Below are positions 1 through 13,944 of a DNA stretch of 64,000 nt, in pieces; the stretch's first letter is position 1; every line of letters begins with the position of its first letter. A program made the position numbers and the translations under genes. The DNA is taken from the NCBI GenBank assembly GCA_029207755.1, contig JARCOQ010000005.1:46899563-46963562 (forward strand), in the 5' to 3' direction. The notes below the pieces were generated by a model. It was not told the origin of the DNA, ran no database searches, and saw nothing but the letters and a program-made list of their open reading frames with translations. The DNA comes from Chamaea fasciata (taxonomy: Eukaryota > Chordata > Aves > Passeriformes > Sylviidae).

Positions 1-1144
<1,144 letters not shown>

Positions 1145-1483
1145 ACCCGTGAAGAATGGCAGAACGTCTTTCTGATTGCAGCCCTGGTGCATTACACTGG
1201 TGTGATATTCTACGCTATCTTTGCTTCTGGGGAGAAGCAGGAATGGGCTGATCCCGAAAACCTCAGTGAAGAGAAATGTGGCATAATTGATCAGGATGAA
1301 CTGGCTGAAGAAACAGAGATGAACAATGAAACTTTTGTAAGCCCAAAGAAAACGTATGGTGCTACCAGTCAAAATAGTGAAGTACAGAGAAGGGAATGGA
1401 GGAAGCAAAAACAAGTAACTCAAGACATGGAGGAACAGATTTCTTACCATTATGAAAATGGAAATTTTCAAGATTTGTCTTAA
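1145..1483 (+). CDS. SLC17A8: SLC17A8 terminal coding exon and stop
   Basis: The exon starts in phase 0 ([17 protein letters not shown]) and runs 112 codons to a TAA at 1481-1483. The first part completes the last transmembrane helix (roughly [20 protein letters not shown]). The rest is the cytosolic C-terminal tail, with the VGLUT3-type acidic stretch, a YGATSQN motif related to the SYGATTQN motif of VGLUTs, and a polar, glutamine-rich end. As far as I recall the mammalian protein, the last 40 or so residues differ considerably, which is usual for this tail. An ATG at 998 opens the same frame upstream but lies in the intron. Confidence 0.95.
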   Translation, partial: TREEWQNVFLIAALVHYTGVIFYAIFASGEKQEWADPENLSEEKCGIIDQDELAEETEMNNETFVSPKKTYGATSQNSEVQRREWRKQKQVTQDMEEQISYHYENGNFQDLS

Positions 1484-2160
1484 TACTTGAAACTGTAAGA
1501 TTTGTATAGCTACTCCCATGACTCCTGCCTAGCTGCCCCAAATCAACAGGTATCCATATTTATTGTCTCACTCAATTATGTCACATCTGGCCACGTGGCT
1601 AGATTTAAGGGGTGATAGTTCCCTTCCAGTGGTGTGTAAGAAGGCTAACAACAACAGGACTGGGATAAGTGACACTAAATCCTTTCCCAGCCTACATGGG
1701 TCAGCCAGCATGACCTTGGGAGACCAGCCCTGGCTGGGCTCCTGTCTGATGCAAGCTATAGAACTGACTGTAGGAGCAAGGAGTTCCCTCATCACCTCAT
1801 CTGAACAGCGAAAGAACAAGGAATATCAGATGGTGTAATCCCTGGGTCTCCAGTGGTGTCGCAGTCTGTAGTGAGTGGCCCTGCTTTGCCTTTTGAGGAT
1901 TCCTGTAGGGTGGCATTTGAACTGCTTAATCCATGTCGAACCATAAGCTCATGCTAAAAGATCAGAGCAGAGGGAAAACCAGATTTATGACAGTAGGCTG
2001 TAATTAATTGCTAATAGTCACTCAACAAGGGGAAGAGGAACATGTAGCAGAGGTGGCACAGGATTGCTTCAACAGTTCCTACAAATTGATTGGCAGATAT
2101 CTTTATATGCACACCCCACAGAGTATGGATAAGAGAATAAAATGGATGCTTTTAAAATTT
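1484..2160 (+). other. SLC17A8: Probable SLC17A8 3'UTR
   Basis: Non-coding sequence after the stop codon. A perfect 10-bp palindromic E-box (GCCACGTGGC) is at 1590-1599. The first AATAAA lies at 2136-2141. More AATAAA hexamers follow at 5724, 6303 and 6575, so a longer 3'UTR cannot be excluded. Confidence 0.5.
2136..2141 (+). terminator. Candidate poly(A) signal of SLC17A8
   Basis: First AATAAA hexamer downstream of the SLC17A8 stop codon, about 650 nt away. It is chosen on position only; the downstream sequence is not strongly GT-rich. Confidence 0.35.
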
Positions 2161-5100
2161 CTCCCCCTCCAAAGAGTTTGCGCTGGCATGGAATAATTTT
2201 GAATGCAAAATCATCGTTAGTGACGCAATATTATTAATCCGTATGAAAGGAAATCTTAGCCCTGGTTTGATTAGGATTCTTACTCAATTCATTATTGTGA
2301 AGTAATTTGAATATATTTTTCTTGTATTATGCTGATAGAGTTCCTGATCTCAACGGTCCTTGTTTAAGTGAACAAGTTTACTTACAGGATTACAGTATTT
2401 AGTTCTGGATCTGTAACTTTTCAATGCCTCAGTATTGTTCTTGCCATGAATGAAGCACTGTACCATTTGAGAGTTAACGGGGTACCTATGTAGTAAAGTA
2501 ATTATTCTCTGCCATTGGTGTATATTTGACAGTATAAAGTGGCTTTAACCTTTTTCTACTGTTTTTAGAATCAAACAGTGGAGCATGCTGTATCATCTCA
2601 AACAGTTAGCTGCAACTCAGAGAGTCACTGTGGCATTAATATTCTTTTCAGAATGGATAATTTCAGTAAACTGTGATTTAATTTGTCTTTCATTATAACT
2701 ACTGCCTCATTAAATGCAAGTAAAGCTATCTTGTCTAGCCTATGCTGTGCTTTGTGATGTTTCAGTATTATTGTTCTCATGTTCTCATGCAGCCACTGTG
2801 ATGCACATGAGATTTGAACATTTCTCAGATATGTTTTGCTATCTCATTGAAGTGCAATTGAATACTATGAGTGTGATTACACTTGTACATTCATTTGAAT
2901 CCATGGATGATTTATCTTCCTTACAAACACATATATTGGGAAGTTAGCTAATTCACTGTTCATGTCCCTTGTTTCTCTTCAACTCAGCAAAATCCAATCT
3001 GCAACTATATATAAGTAAGAAGGAAAGTGAGTTGAATGGATACATGCCTAATTTGACTACAGTGAAGACTTTTTAATTGATATGGACAGATAATTTAATG
3101 AAAGGGGTAGTTTTGTGGTACTCAATCCTGTTAAATCCTGTTGAAAAGCCCAGTTTATTAATACGCCATTCCAAAAGAACTTGTCACTTTATTCTGTTAA
3201 GTCAGAAAATATATATTTTTTTTTTAAATTCAAAACTTCGTTTTAGACAAGAGCTGCTTATTTCACTACTGATATTTAGAACAGGTATAAGAAAATACCT
3301 TATTTCTTTCAGGTGATAATTGGCTTTTGGGGATTTAACTGGCAGGAACTTAGGTCAAATATTCTCATCAATCTATCACAACAGCAGGATCAGCTGCTGT
3401 CAAACTATTTTGTGACATCCGCCACAATTTACAAAAGAAAGAGGTCCACCGCTTTGCATATGTGCAAAATAAACAGCTTCTTCCTCCCTCTGCAGTAATG
3501 TAATATTCATATAGTTGCTACAGGAAGTCTAATAGGGAAAACCATATTATGAAAGGATTCAATATAAGAATCTGTGTAAGTATAATCTGACGATTATAAT
3601 TATATTATCTTACATATATATATTTATATATATACTTATATACTTTGGAGAAAAGAGAAGAGCAGCCGATGTATTATTCCAGAAACAATACCAGTTGCTT
3701 AAAAGCAGCATCATTTTTCCAGTAATGATGAAGGGTAACTTTCCTGTTGTTAAGAGGAATACAAAGAGAGTGAATGTTGTTGTTACGACAAAGAACTACA
3801 AACATCCCAAAAGTTTGGGAAATGGCCGCCTGGCCCATGAGAGCATGGTTGCCTCTCTGGTGAGTGTAGCTGCTATTTTTTCCTGTTGCAGATGCACCAC
3901 AGCTGTCACAAGTGACAAGCCACAACTCAGTTTAGCAGGATCATTTTGTATCCACAGACTGCACTGATTTAGTGCAGTGGAAGTTGACTTCAGTGGACAT
4001 TTGAACATTATTTAATACATTGAAAAAAATATCTTTAAAGCATCTGGATAAGCTTTTGCATTTAAAAAACCCCTTGCTTTCTTTCTTTCCTAAACTGAAC
4101 TGTTTCCACTAACCCAATATATCAACTCTTACCAGTTGAAGTTACATACATGCCACAGTGCTTTTCCAGGCACTCAGAGTGAGATGTTTGGGCTTTCTCC
4201 CTTTCATTTTCATTTGTTTAAATATTTCAGGTGAGTTGTTTGAAGTGTAAACATCAGCACTGGTTGGAAACTATTTTTTTCCTGGAAATCTCTCTACTTA
4301 ATCAACTCTTTGATATATACAGTGGCTTCCACAATCCTGTATGACAAAGAACAAAGACAACCTATTGAGAACAAACTGACTTTGTAGGTCCAGATTTGCT
4401 GTATGTTTCTGTCTGCAACATGCTCCAATGAAATTTTCTTGTGGAGTCTAAGGAAATACAGTCACTGAGGGTGTTTTTCCTACAAAACAACTTCTTGAAA
4501 TACGTCAGAACTTGGAACATTTAAACAATCAGGGAAACTGGCATATGCCACTCAGACTTCTAAAAACTCATGTCTTGAATGGTAGTGGATGTGAATAATT
4601 CAAATGAAATTTTCTTTGAAGGTATAGTAACTCGATTACACTTCCTTTATCACATTTGAATATTTTTCTGTCCCCATGCCCAAAATAATTTTGCATATTT
4701 TCAAATATGGCAGTGCTCACACAAGTCAGAATTTGATTTGGAAATGGCTTTCTGATTGCAGAGGGAAGCAAAATTTACTTTACACTGGAATTAAGATCTT
4801 AAGTAAGCCAGAGGATGATTCAGCTCTCCATAAATTGAAATGGTAGGATAGTCCACATGAATGAATTCAAGTCTGAGAAGAAAAAAAGCAGTACATTAAG
4901 TCCCAGGAATATATTGTTCAGTGTTGTTACCTACTGATCTTTCTTAACAAAGAAAGCTGTATCTTTTATTTTTTATGACAGCTTATATTTTTAGGCACTA
5001 CTGGTAGACAATGATAATTAATATTCCCCTCATATTTTTGTAAGAGTTAAAATGCTCCTTGTGGTGAGAAAGGACAAACTAATGACAGAAATTATGAAAA

Positions 5101-7375
5101 ATTCACTCAAGTGGAAATTTCTTCAGGGAAATAATCATTTAGTCCAAAAGAATGTACAGACTTTGGGGTATAATATATAGCAAGGGCATCCAGATGTTAA
5201 CAAAGCACCAGGAGGAATCTCATGTGTAACATAATTAACTGAAAACAGGATGGTAAAAATTAACTCAAGGTCATGCAAAATGTGTTAAGGCTTCACATGT
5301 ATGTTTCCAACTGACTTCTTCTGACAGTTACAGAGATCTGTAAGTTTAGTCATTATTTAAAAAAGAAAAATTGTAAAACACCAGATTTGTTATCTTATTT
5401 TTCTTTTTGTTTTCCATTGAAGATCTTAATTTTAGACTGTTATTTAATTATTCCTACTTTCAGAGAGAGGAGTATTTCCTGTGATTTAAAGAGTAGAAAG
5501 GGGATAGAGAAAAAGAGAAAGCAAATTGCAGCCACAAGACCATGCAGGCAGAGGGCTGAGGATGGATAAGAAATCAACTTTAAAATCCTGGAAACAGAAC
5601 TTGGAGTTCTCTAGATTTTTGAGTTAAAAACCTACAGGACATGCTAAGATCTAATATTCTGCATCATCCTAGGGTCCAGGGAATTGAGGTCTCATGTCAA
5701 AGCTTAAGTCTCATGAAATCAGGAATAAAGGAGAGATTAAAAACTCCTCATTCCTATGTCTTCCAAATGCTTATGTTGGATTAGGTAATACTGCTGGAAA
5801 GGTAACACTGCTAATGCTATTGCAGCTCTATATGTCCATGCAGAAGACAGGCTTCCTAGTAAAAATGCTTTCAACTACTTACATGCTGGTATCAGTTATT
5901 TCTTAACTTCCATTTGATAACAGTATTTAGATGTGACAGAAAAAAATGTCCCTTTTCCATCTCAACATTTTTGGTTTTGCATTTATACAGATTAACATTT
6001 TTACTGCTTATCCTTTATTTCTGCATGCAAAATTACATAAGTAAAGAAGGAAATTTATGTAAGAAATGTAGTAAGATTGTACTACTTCATGCTGAACTAT
6101 CTATAGCGTAATAAGAGCCAATACATTTTTACAACAAAAAAGTTGAGTATTTTAAGTCTTGATCACAATAAAATCTTGACCCATTTATTTTGTTGTCTTC
6201 ATCCCATGTTGTTGTGTACTGCCCCTCAATTTAATACTGTATTGGATATTTATAGCAGCTAACAGACTACATTTGTTTATGTATAACCTTATTTATCTGT
6301 TCAATAAAGTCAGTCCTCAGATACTTGCTGCACAAAGTTTTTGACAACTATTTCACTCATTTTTTAGACTTAGTTCTGTCTGCACAACAAATTCAGAACT
6401 CCTCTGAGCAGGTCATGGCTGTTTTGTTAAATATGTGTCATGAAAACACTGGAACTCATGAAAAATACATCACCATTGGCTCAGAGTTTTGGTTGCCCAG
6501 AGGTGTCTGACAAATGTTTGAAGCACCAACCAGGAAGACCAGGTTTGTAAACCAGGAAGTATTTGAGTACCCCCAATAAAGATACCTCTCCTCTCTGAAG
6601 CTGGAAATCATCACCAGAAGCAACATGCCAGGTGCTTTCTCTTGTCTGGGAATAACTGTAATGAACAGCAGTAGAATTAATGGGAGAAAGTTGCTGATAC
6701 AGTGCTTTAGATAAGGAAAATGGGACTTTCTCTTCTTCTAGGGAGGGGACGTTGTTCCCATCTGTTTGTTCCCTGCTCCTTCTCTGATGTGTAATCAAAA
6801 GAAAACTGTCTGCAGGTCCCGAGAGACTCCATTTATTTCTTGGCAATAATAAGTTGTGTAGTTTGTACTGGTACAAATCTGCAGGGGGCTGGAAGTGGCT
6901 TATGGGCCCTTGCTGATTTATGTTGGGCAAGGGGAAATTATAGCACAAACATGAAACTTGAATTTAGATGTGAAAGAGATTAATATTAAGGACAAACAAG
7001 TGAAGGAAAATCAGTGTGAATGGATGTAATATTACTTTTTTGGAATAATGCTGCTGTGTGGGGCAGACACAGGCAACTGGGAGTAACTCCAGCAGGAAGG
7101 TTTTCCCTCAGCAAGGGAGTATAATGGAATTACCTCTGTCCTGCACTCTTCACTTTCCATTTCCCAGAGCCTGATATTGTCTGCAGATTTACCTGTTACA
7201 ATGCTTGGACGGAGTGTAGAAAAGTGTTGAAGTCACACCAGACCCCTGTCTTTACCTTGTCTTTTCTTGTTTTCATGAGTGGCTTCCCTTGACCCTTGCT
7301 AACTGATGGAATGGAGCACAAGACACCAGGGCAACCCAAAGTCAAAATTAGCCAGGGTTTACTTTTTAGCATATT
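2161..7375. other. Intergenic region without recognised gene
   Basis: About 5.2 kb of AT-rich sequence with only short, unconvincing open frames on both strands. It holds a TA-rich run at 3611-3642 and scattered AATAAA hexamers. Part may belong to an extended SLC17A8 3'UTR. Confidence 0.6.
3611..3642. repeat. TA-rich simple repeat
   Basis: Interrupted (TA)n with TTTA and CT breaks, about 32 nt. Confidence 0.75.
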
Positions 7376-7377
7376 CC

Positions 7378-7432
7378 TTATTTTATTTTATTTTATTTTA
7401 TTTTATTTTATTTTATTTTATTTTATTTTATC
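7378..7432 (+). repeat. (TTTTA)n microsatellite
   Basis: About eleven uninterrupted pentamers of TTTTA. It is followed at about 7440-7460 by a short ATTCC-type array (three to four units), so two pentanucleotide repeats adjoin. Confidence 0.95.
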
Positions 7433-7553
7433 ATTTTGTTTCATTCCATTCCATTCCATTTTTGCTAGGAGGAGGCAAATTTTGAGCCAAGGTTCCTGGC
7501 AGCAGAGGCTGGAACCGTTGATCCTTGGTGGGCAGCTGAAATGTTACCCTGGC

Positions 7554-7566
7554 TGGTCAAAGGTCA
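7554..7566 (+). promoter_or_regulatory. DR1 nuclear-receptor motif (HNF4/RXR type)
   Basis: TGGTCA-A-AGGTCA, two half-sites in direct repeat with one spacer base, matching the HNF4A/RXR/PPAR consensus. It lies about 16 kb upstream of the NR1H4 leader exon. Motif match only; function is inferred. Confidence 0.3.
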
Positions 7567-8052
7567 AGGCCACGCTGGCCTGTCCTGCTCCCTCTGCTCT
7601 GCCAGAGCACACAGCAAACTGTCACGCTTGTAGGGGGCTGAAGGGCAAAGTTGCTGACAAAGCTGGGAGGGGAACTGCAGTCAGAATCTTTGTCCCTACC
7701 CTTGCTGGCTGCCTGGGTAAAGGAAATGTCAGACCATGAGAAACATCTGGTGTTTCCAAGAATTTTTCTGCATTCCTCATCCACAGTCTTACCATGGTCA
7801 AGGAACCACCCCTATTCCAATTTAATGGAAAATTGTGAGCAGCTTAAAATACCCCTTGTCAACTGGCATCTTCTGCTGTTGTATTTATCGGAGACAAGAG
7901 TAACCCCACAGCTAATTCCTTCCCTCTCCCAAGTATCCCAAGCCTGGAGCTCATTATGCAGCAGTGCTCCCAGTCCAAACCTCCTTCACTGCCCTTGAGC
8001 TGTACCTTTGGTCCATGCACTGCTCTTGCTCCCTCCCTCTTCCCCAGAGTGG

Positions 8053-8207
8053 CGGTAGGTGCCCCAGCCTGGGAAACATTCAAGGTCAGGGTGGATGGGG
8101 CTCTGAGAAACCTGGCCTAGTTGAATATGTCCCTGCTCATAGCAGTGGGGGTGGACTAGATTACCTTTTAAAGGTCCATTCCAACCCAAACTCTTCTATG
8201 ATTCTTG
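8053..8207 (+). mobile_element. CR1 LINE 3' end fragment
   Basis: Contains the typical avian CR1 tail: a GGTCAGGGTGGATGGGGCTC-like stretch, then GTCCATTCCAACCCAAA and a TTCTATGATTCTT end. The sense orientation is plus. The fragment is truncated at its 5' side, as most bird CR1 copies are. Confidence 0.88.
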
Positions 8208-8704
8208 GGCAATCTTATATCTTTCAGAGAAGATATGGTGATGACTCATTCCAGTTATTAGGAAAGACTTACCCCAAAAAGATCTGCCTCTTCAGATAAG
8301 CACATAGGAGAAGTTTGCTAACAGGCTGTTCTCTGTTTGTGTCAATGGCTAGAATTGGTTTCAGAGGACACAGACACATATTAGTTTGAAAAAAAAATCA
8401 CAAGATGTTTTTTTGAGCCATCGATTTATTGCAAGAGCTGAAGGTCAGCAAGGCTTCCAGCCCAACACACCACACATGCAGATTTCCTCATAAGGAATGC
8501 CTGGTACAAACCCTACTAGGAAACAAAGCATTTCCTTTGGTAATATTTTAGTTAGTGCTTCCCCCAAGAAACTATGAAATATCTAAGAAGGAGCAACTAA
8601 TGTCCACCAAACTAGCACAGAGTTTGACTTTCCCCACCAAGTGTTTTCCCCAGATTGTGGCTTAACATTTTAATTTATTTAGTGATGCTATATTTTCTTT
8701 GGAG

Positions 8705-8732
8705 AGATAGGTTTCTGGAGATAGGTTTCTGT
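8705..8732. repeat. 14-bp tandem duplication
   Basis: AGATAGGTTTCTGG followed directly by AGATAGGTTTCTGT, one mismatch. Confidence 0.85.
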
Positions 8733-8745
8733 AGCTGGTGTCTTA

Positions 8746-9960
8746 GTGAAAGATGCCCAGGTCAATTTGGCTATTCTGCAGGGCTATTCCTCCTCAGCTG
8801 CAGTACTTGAAATTTCCTTTGTTGAAGTTTGTAGGACATCTGTCAGGCCATTTCTACAACCTGCTGAGGCCCCTCTGAGTGGCAGCATGATGAGCTATAG
8901 TACCAACCACTCCTGCCAGTTTTGCATCATTTGCAAAGCTGTTGAGGGTATGCACTGTCCCATCATACAAGTCATTACTGACTGTATAGTGGTCTTAGTA
9001 TTCAGGCCTGGGATATGCCACAAATCACTGCCTCTGGCTGGGCTTCCTGCTGCTGATCCCAGACCTCTAAGACAAACAGTTTAGCCAGTTTCAAATTGAA
9101 CTCACTGTGTACTTATCTATTATGTGCTTTATGATTTTGTCAATGAAGACAGTGCTGAAAGCCTTGTTAAATTCAAGCTCTGCCCTTGTTCACTGTGCCT
9201 GTCTTCTCTTCACAGAAGGCTATCAGGTTCCTTCCCTCCTTCTTAAAGACCAGGGTGATGTTTGATTTTTTCCCAGTCATCACAAATATCTCCCGGTAGT
9301 TACAACCCTTCAAAGGCAATTGAAAGTGGCCTTACTCTGCCATCAGCAGCTTCCTCAACAGCCTTAGTACATTCTATCAGAACCAATAGACATATGCATG
9401 TCCAGTCTGTGTAGATGCTCCTTAAACTGATTCTGCTCCATGGAGGGTAAGTCTTTCTTATTCTGGATTTTTATAAAGGTTTCAGGTACCTCGAATTCTT
9501 GAAGGCTGCTCTTATCAGTGAAGACTGAGGCAAAGGTAGCATTGAATACCTTGCTTTTCTCTTATGTTTGTCAGCCTAGTCCCCTATCCCATTCAGCAGC
9601 AAAACCAAATTTTCCTTCTGCTGCATATACAACTCTATATTATACAACTTTCTTGTTGCCCTGCACATCTCTTGCCATATGCAATGTGGTGGGCTTTAAC
9701 TTTGCCAACACTATCTCTCCATGCGTTGCATGCTCTGTACTCCTCCTGGATCATATAACACAGCTTCTACCATTTCCATGCTGCTTTTCTATGTCTGATT
9801 TTAGTTAGGAACTCCTTGTTCATCCATGTGGGACACCTGACAACTTCGCTTGATTCGTGCTCTAAGGATGTAATGCTCTTTAACTTGAAGAAGATTTTTG
9901 AATGAGAACCAGCTCTTCTGGACCTCTCTTCTCTCCAGGGCCATGATATTCTTCCAAATA
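8746..9960 (-). mobile_element. Degenerate CR1 LINE, ORF2 region, inverted
   Basis: The sequence resembles avian CR1 read in reverse. On the minus strand 8921-8940 codes SFANDA in the place of the reverse-transcriptase catalytic FADDT motif, and the neighbouring text (AGGCCCCTCTGAGTGGCAGC on the plus strand) is characteristic of antisense CR1. Further along, the CATCCATGTGGGACACCTGA region near 9815 fits the upstream part of the same ORF. Many stops and indels interrupt the frame and the catalytic D is lost, so the copy is dead. Both ends are approximate. Confidence 0.72.
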
Positions 9961-12900
9961 AGTCCTCAACATGCTGAAGTATGCAGAGTTATGATCTACC
10001 ATCTAAAGGCAAAGAATGGAGACACCCCAAATATTTAATTAATTTCTAAAACTCTGGACTGGGAAGTAGATTGCTATAATACTGTTGAATTGTGAAATTA
10101 AGTGGAGAGATCAAGCACAGGTACAGGAAGAGAGTGTTTTTCCACACCTCAATTATTGCCTTGAAATGATCCAAGGTCAAGTGTAAAGGCAGTCAAGGTC
10201 TCATTTCATTTTAGCACCTGCTGGATGACATTCTGATTAGAGAAATCGTGTGCCTCTACCCACTTTCACTGGTAATCTCAAAAAATTGTGTCCCGGCCAT
10301 TATGGATCAAGATTTTCCACCTGAAGAAGCAAGAAAAAGTATATTAACAGAACAGAGATTTATTACATTCAAGAAGCCTAAAACATCTGGTTAATTATAG
10401 TTAATTCCTGGAATGAATTGATGGTATTCCAAACAAGATTTTATCAGCTTCTTTGCAATACAGTCCATTTTACTGGCATGCTGTTCAAAGGTTTCTATTG
10501 CAACTCATACTTAGGAGAGTTACATAAAACTTGATGTAGGAATAAGTGACAAAGGTTTTGTTTATTTCATATTATTATCTGTTGACTTTAAAAGGCCTAG
10601 GTAACAAGACAAGTTAAGCAACAAGTCAATGATTAAACGGATAAAATGGGTATCAACTCTGCTAGTTCAAAGCGACATTTAGAAAGCATGAAGAAAATAG
10701 CCCAGTTCTCTGAGTTGTAAGAAATTTGAAGTACGAAAAATTTTCCACTGTGCTTATTTAAAGTCTCTGATATATATTAATTATTCTCTTTCTCAGGAAA
10801 TTTATTTTTGTATAATATTTAAAGTTTAAGGAGAGGCATATTTTTGGCAAATTACATTTATAGATCAACTTTACAATACAGCAAGGTTATGCTTTGTCAG
10901 TTTTCCAAAAAGATTTAAGACTTGATGTTTCTTCAGAGCAAATATCTTGGAATAGAGACAATATCATGCAATAGCAGTGACATAAAGGTCTTGCATAGTT
11001 TAAGGTTACAGTTCATCACCTATTTGAACAGAAGTTCTGTCATTAGGAAAATAGCAGTTCCCTCACGTTTTTTAACTTTGACTTATCACCCTTGAACTAA
11101 ATTGAAAATGGTAAGAGCTAGGTATATTCTTCCTCTGCTCTCTCTGGAATGAACTGGATGTGGAGAAAAAAAGAATGCAGTTTCAGGGTTTATGTACATT
11201 TCCAGATTGATATCACATATCCAGGAGAAAAATGTTTTCTGTTTTGAAAAACTAACGTTGCTACATGCAATTTTTTTCCTCCTCTATTAATCTTTTATTT
11301 GGCAGCATGCATGTTCAGTGACTGCACATTAGCAAGACAAAATCTGAAACAGAATCATTTGCCTGTAGCTGAGTAATTTTCATGCATACAGGAAGGAATC
11401 CCTTTTGTTGTTGTGCTTATATGGGGATGACTACCTGGTGGTATACATTACATACTGGAAGCAATCAGTTTATTAATACTGGAACAAGATTAGTTGCATC
11501 TAATAATCAGAGTCTTATTCCAGTATTTGGTACCATTGATGTTTCCATCAACTTCTGCTGCTGAGTTTATCAGCAGCAGTTATTATGGGGAGAGACAACT
11601 GAAAAAAGAATAGGGTATGACTTTTGCCCCTCAGTTGTTGGTGATGCCAATTTGATCACATGTAGATATTCTCTTTGCTTTAAGTAGAAATAGCAAACTT
11701 ACACATGGACAATATATGTGCTTCATCCCCAAAATAATTAATGTGTAATTTTTCTGCAGCTGAGACTTAGCTGTAGTCCTCATGATAACCAGAACAGCAG
11801 CTCTGATTATTGGTTCTGTCTTGTTTTAATTTTTCACTCAAATTTAATAAATCAGCTACTGGAACTGTACTCTGCATACTACGTGATGGCTGCTTCCGTG
11901 TGGACTGGGGATGTTTTTGTTAAGCAGTTCTGTACATCAAAGAGTTTGGTGGAAAGACTCCTGAATCTTACTGGAGCCCAGTTCTTAGTTAGTTCCTGCC
12001 GGACAAAAGAGTTATCACCAGGGCTGGTGCTCAATCCAGTCACTTCTCTGAAGAACTTCTTAGCTGATATTTCTGTAATGATAACAACTTCCTTTCCCAT
12101 TTTCTATTGTGGTAACAAATTTCTATGTCCAAGAAATACAAATATGGCAGCAATTGGCTGTGACACATAGGAATGAATCCCACAGGCTTGTGAGGACTTA
12201 TTTCACCATGGATTAGCAGCTGAGAAAGGGCCATCTCCTTATGAACACAGCACACTTTCTGGGTAGGCAATTGCATTGACCAAGGGAAATACAAGTTTTG
12301 GTGGAAGGCTTGTAAATTCAGAGAGCTGTAGGCCCAGTCCCCCACTAACTTGAGGCAATTTTGAGAAAACCTCAAGGGAAATGATAGAAACCTCTAATTT
12401 GGCTCCATATTTGTGAGAAGCCAGTGCATAGGGAGGAACAATAGCTTTAGTTGCTGATTAAGTTGCTGAGTAGGTGAGCTGCCATGCTTTGAATTGTTTT
12501 TTTCTCCTTTTCCTCATAAATTTTCTTATCTTACACACCTATTTAGAGAATGAGTTAATGCCTAAAATTCACAGATTTGTAAGGTTCTCTTCCTTGAGAA
12601 GGTTTTGCAGGAGGGGGTCACAAAAGACGAGAAACAAAACCAGACAAACTTACCATGCATGCAATCTACTCTAGATAACCTGGTTTTGTTATGTGTTTTG
12701 TATTTCAGGATGAGATGGGGGGATGAAATACATCAGCCAAGTGAGATTTGACATAAATGAGGGATCTGCCAATTGAAATGATCCCATATTATGGGATGAG
12801 ACCCAATTTTGGAAAAAAATGGTATTCAGATTAGATATTGATAAATGAAGCTTTTGTTCAGCTTGAGCCCAAGCTAATACTGGTATGAGATAAGTAACCT

Positions 12901-13500
12901 CTCCATTTCCTGATATGCATTATTTAAATTTAATAAGCTTTATACCACATTTAGTTTCTTTCTTCTAAAAAAGGAAGTTATTTGTTTTCAGAATGCAATG
13001 ATCTCAGCTGAAGATTAGGAAAGAAAGGAAAATAAACGAATTTTTCCATGATCTATTGTTCAATATCCCTGTAACTTTCCCTTCAATGACCACACTTTTC
13101 CTTGATCTTCAAATCCCTTTCTTTCCTTAGTGCCAACTCTTTACTAGGCAGAAACTAAAAGCACGATCAGATTGACCTGGGCCCTGGTACATGAAACTAG
13201 TTTTCTGAGTTTGGAAACATCTCAGCTATATCCAGGACCCCATGTTATTTAATTTCCAGTCCCTTTTATCTCTTCTAAGCTGTGTGGAGTCATGAGTACT
13301 CTTCAGCCAAACTTGTGAAATACCTCGGATATTGAAGATTTAGTCCTGCTGCTACTCCTCTTGCCTGCCACGAGTGATCATAACTACATTCATTGTTTGT
13401 CTAAATTCTCTTAGGGAGCAAGGAAGAGTCAACAAAAGCTTTGAGAGCTGCTCTACATTAGGGTCCTGAGGTACTAATAGGCTTTAAAACACCTAATCAG
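9961..13500. other. Intergenic region without recognised gene
   Basis: AT-rich sequence. Open frames on both strands are short and show no family resemblance. No repeat was recognised. The non-coding first exon of NR1H4 may lie here or further downstream. Confidence 0.55.
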
Positions 13501-13899
13501 TCTCATTGGAGCCTCTCACATGCCTTGCCTGTGGGTTGAGGATGATGTTTAAGCTGAAACCTGGCCTTCTAGTCGTGGTATGTGTTAAGTTTCTGGAAGC
13601 ATATTTGGTATTGTCTCCTCATGCCCCAGCTAATGAGTGGATTTTAGGCTGTAGCCTACAATATCTGCAGTCCTGCATCTGCTCTACCTCCTGGAAAGAC
13701 CCTGGGCTGATGCTGCAAGTAGTGTGTTTCCAGGCCTGCATCTGGCCCTACCTCTTCCTGCTGCTCTTGGTTGATCCCTGGATGGCCCCTCATCCTAATT
13801 TAGCATGTTGCCTCCCCTGGGCCTGTTGCTATCAGCACCCTTGCCCCTCAGGTACTGTGGAGCTCTCCTTAGCTCCAGTTTATCCCCTCAGAAAACAGC

Positions 13900-13944
<45 letters not shown>

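Noticed and set aside
6481..6948. 155-codon open frame on the minus strand
   Set aside because: No recognised domain or splice context; AT-rich flank and mixed composition fit a chance frame.
7296..7739. 147-codon plus-strand frame with a FILFYFILFYF stretch
   Set aside because: The stretch is a translation of the (TTTTA)n microsatellite.
11177..11214. ATG-initiated MQFQGL, identical to six residues of the alternative mammalian FXR leader
   Set aside because: The match stops after six residues, a TGA follows six codons later (11210), there is no donor, and it lies upstream of the MGS-type leader exon whereas the mammalian alternative leader is downstream of it. Probably coincidence.
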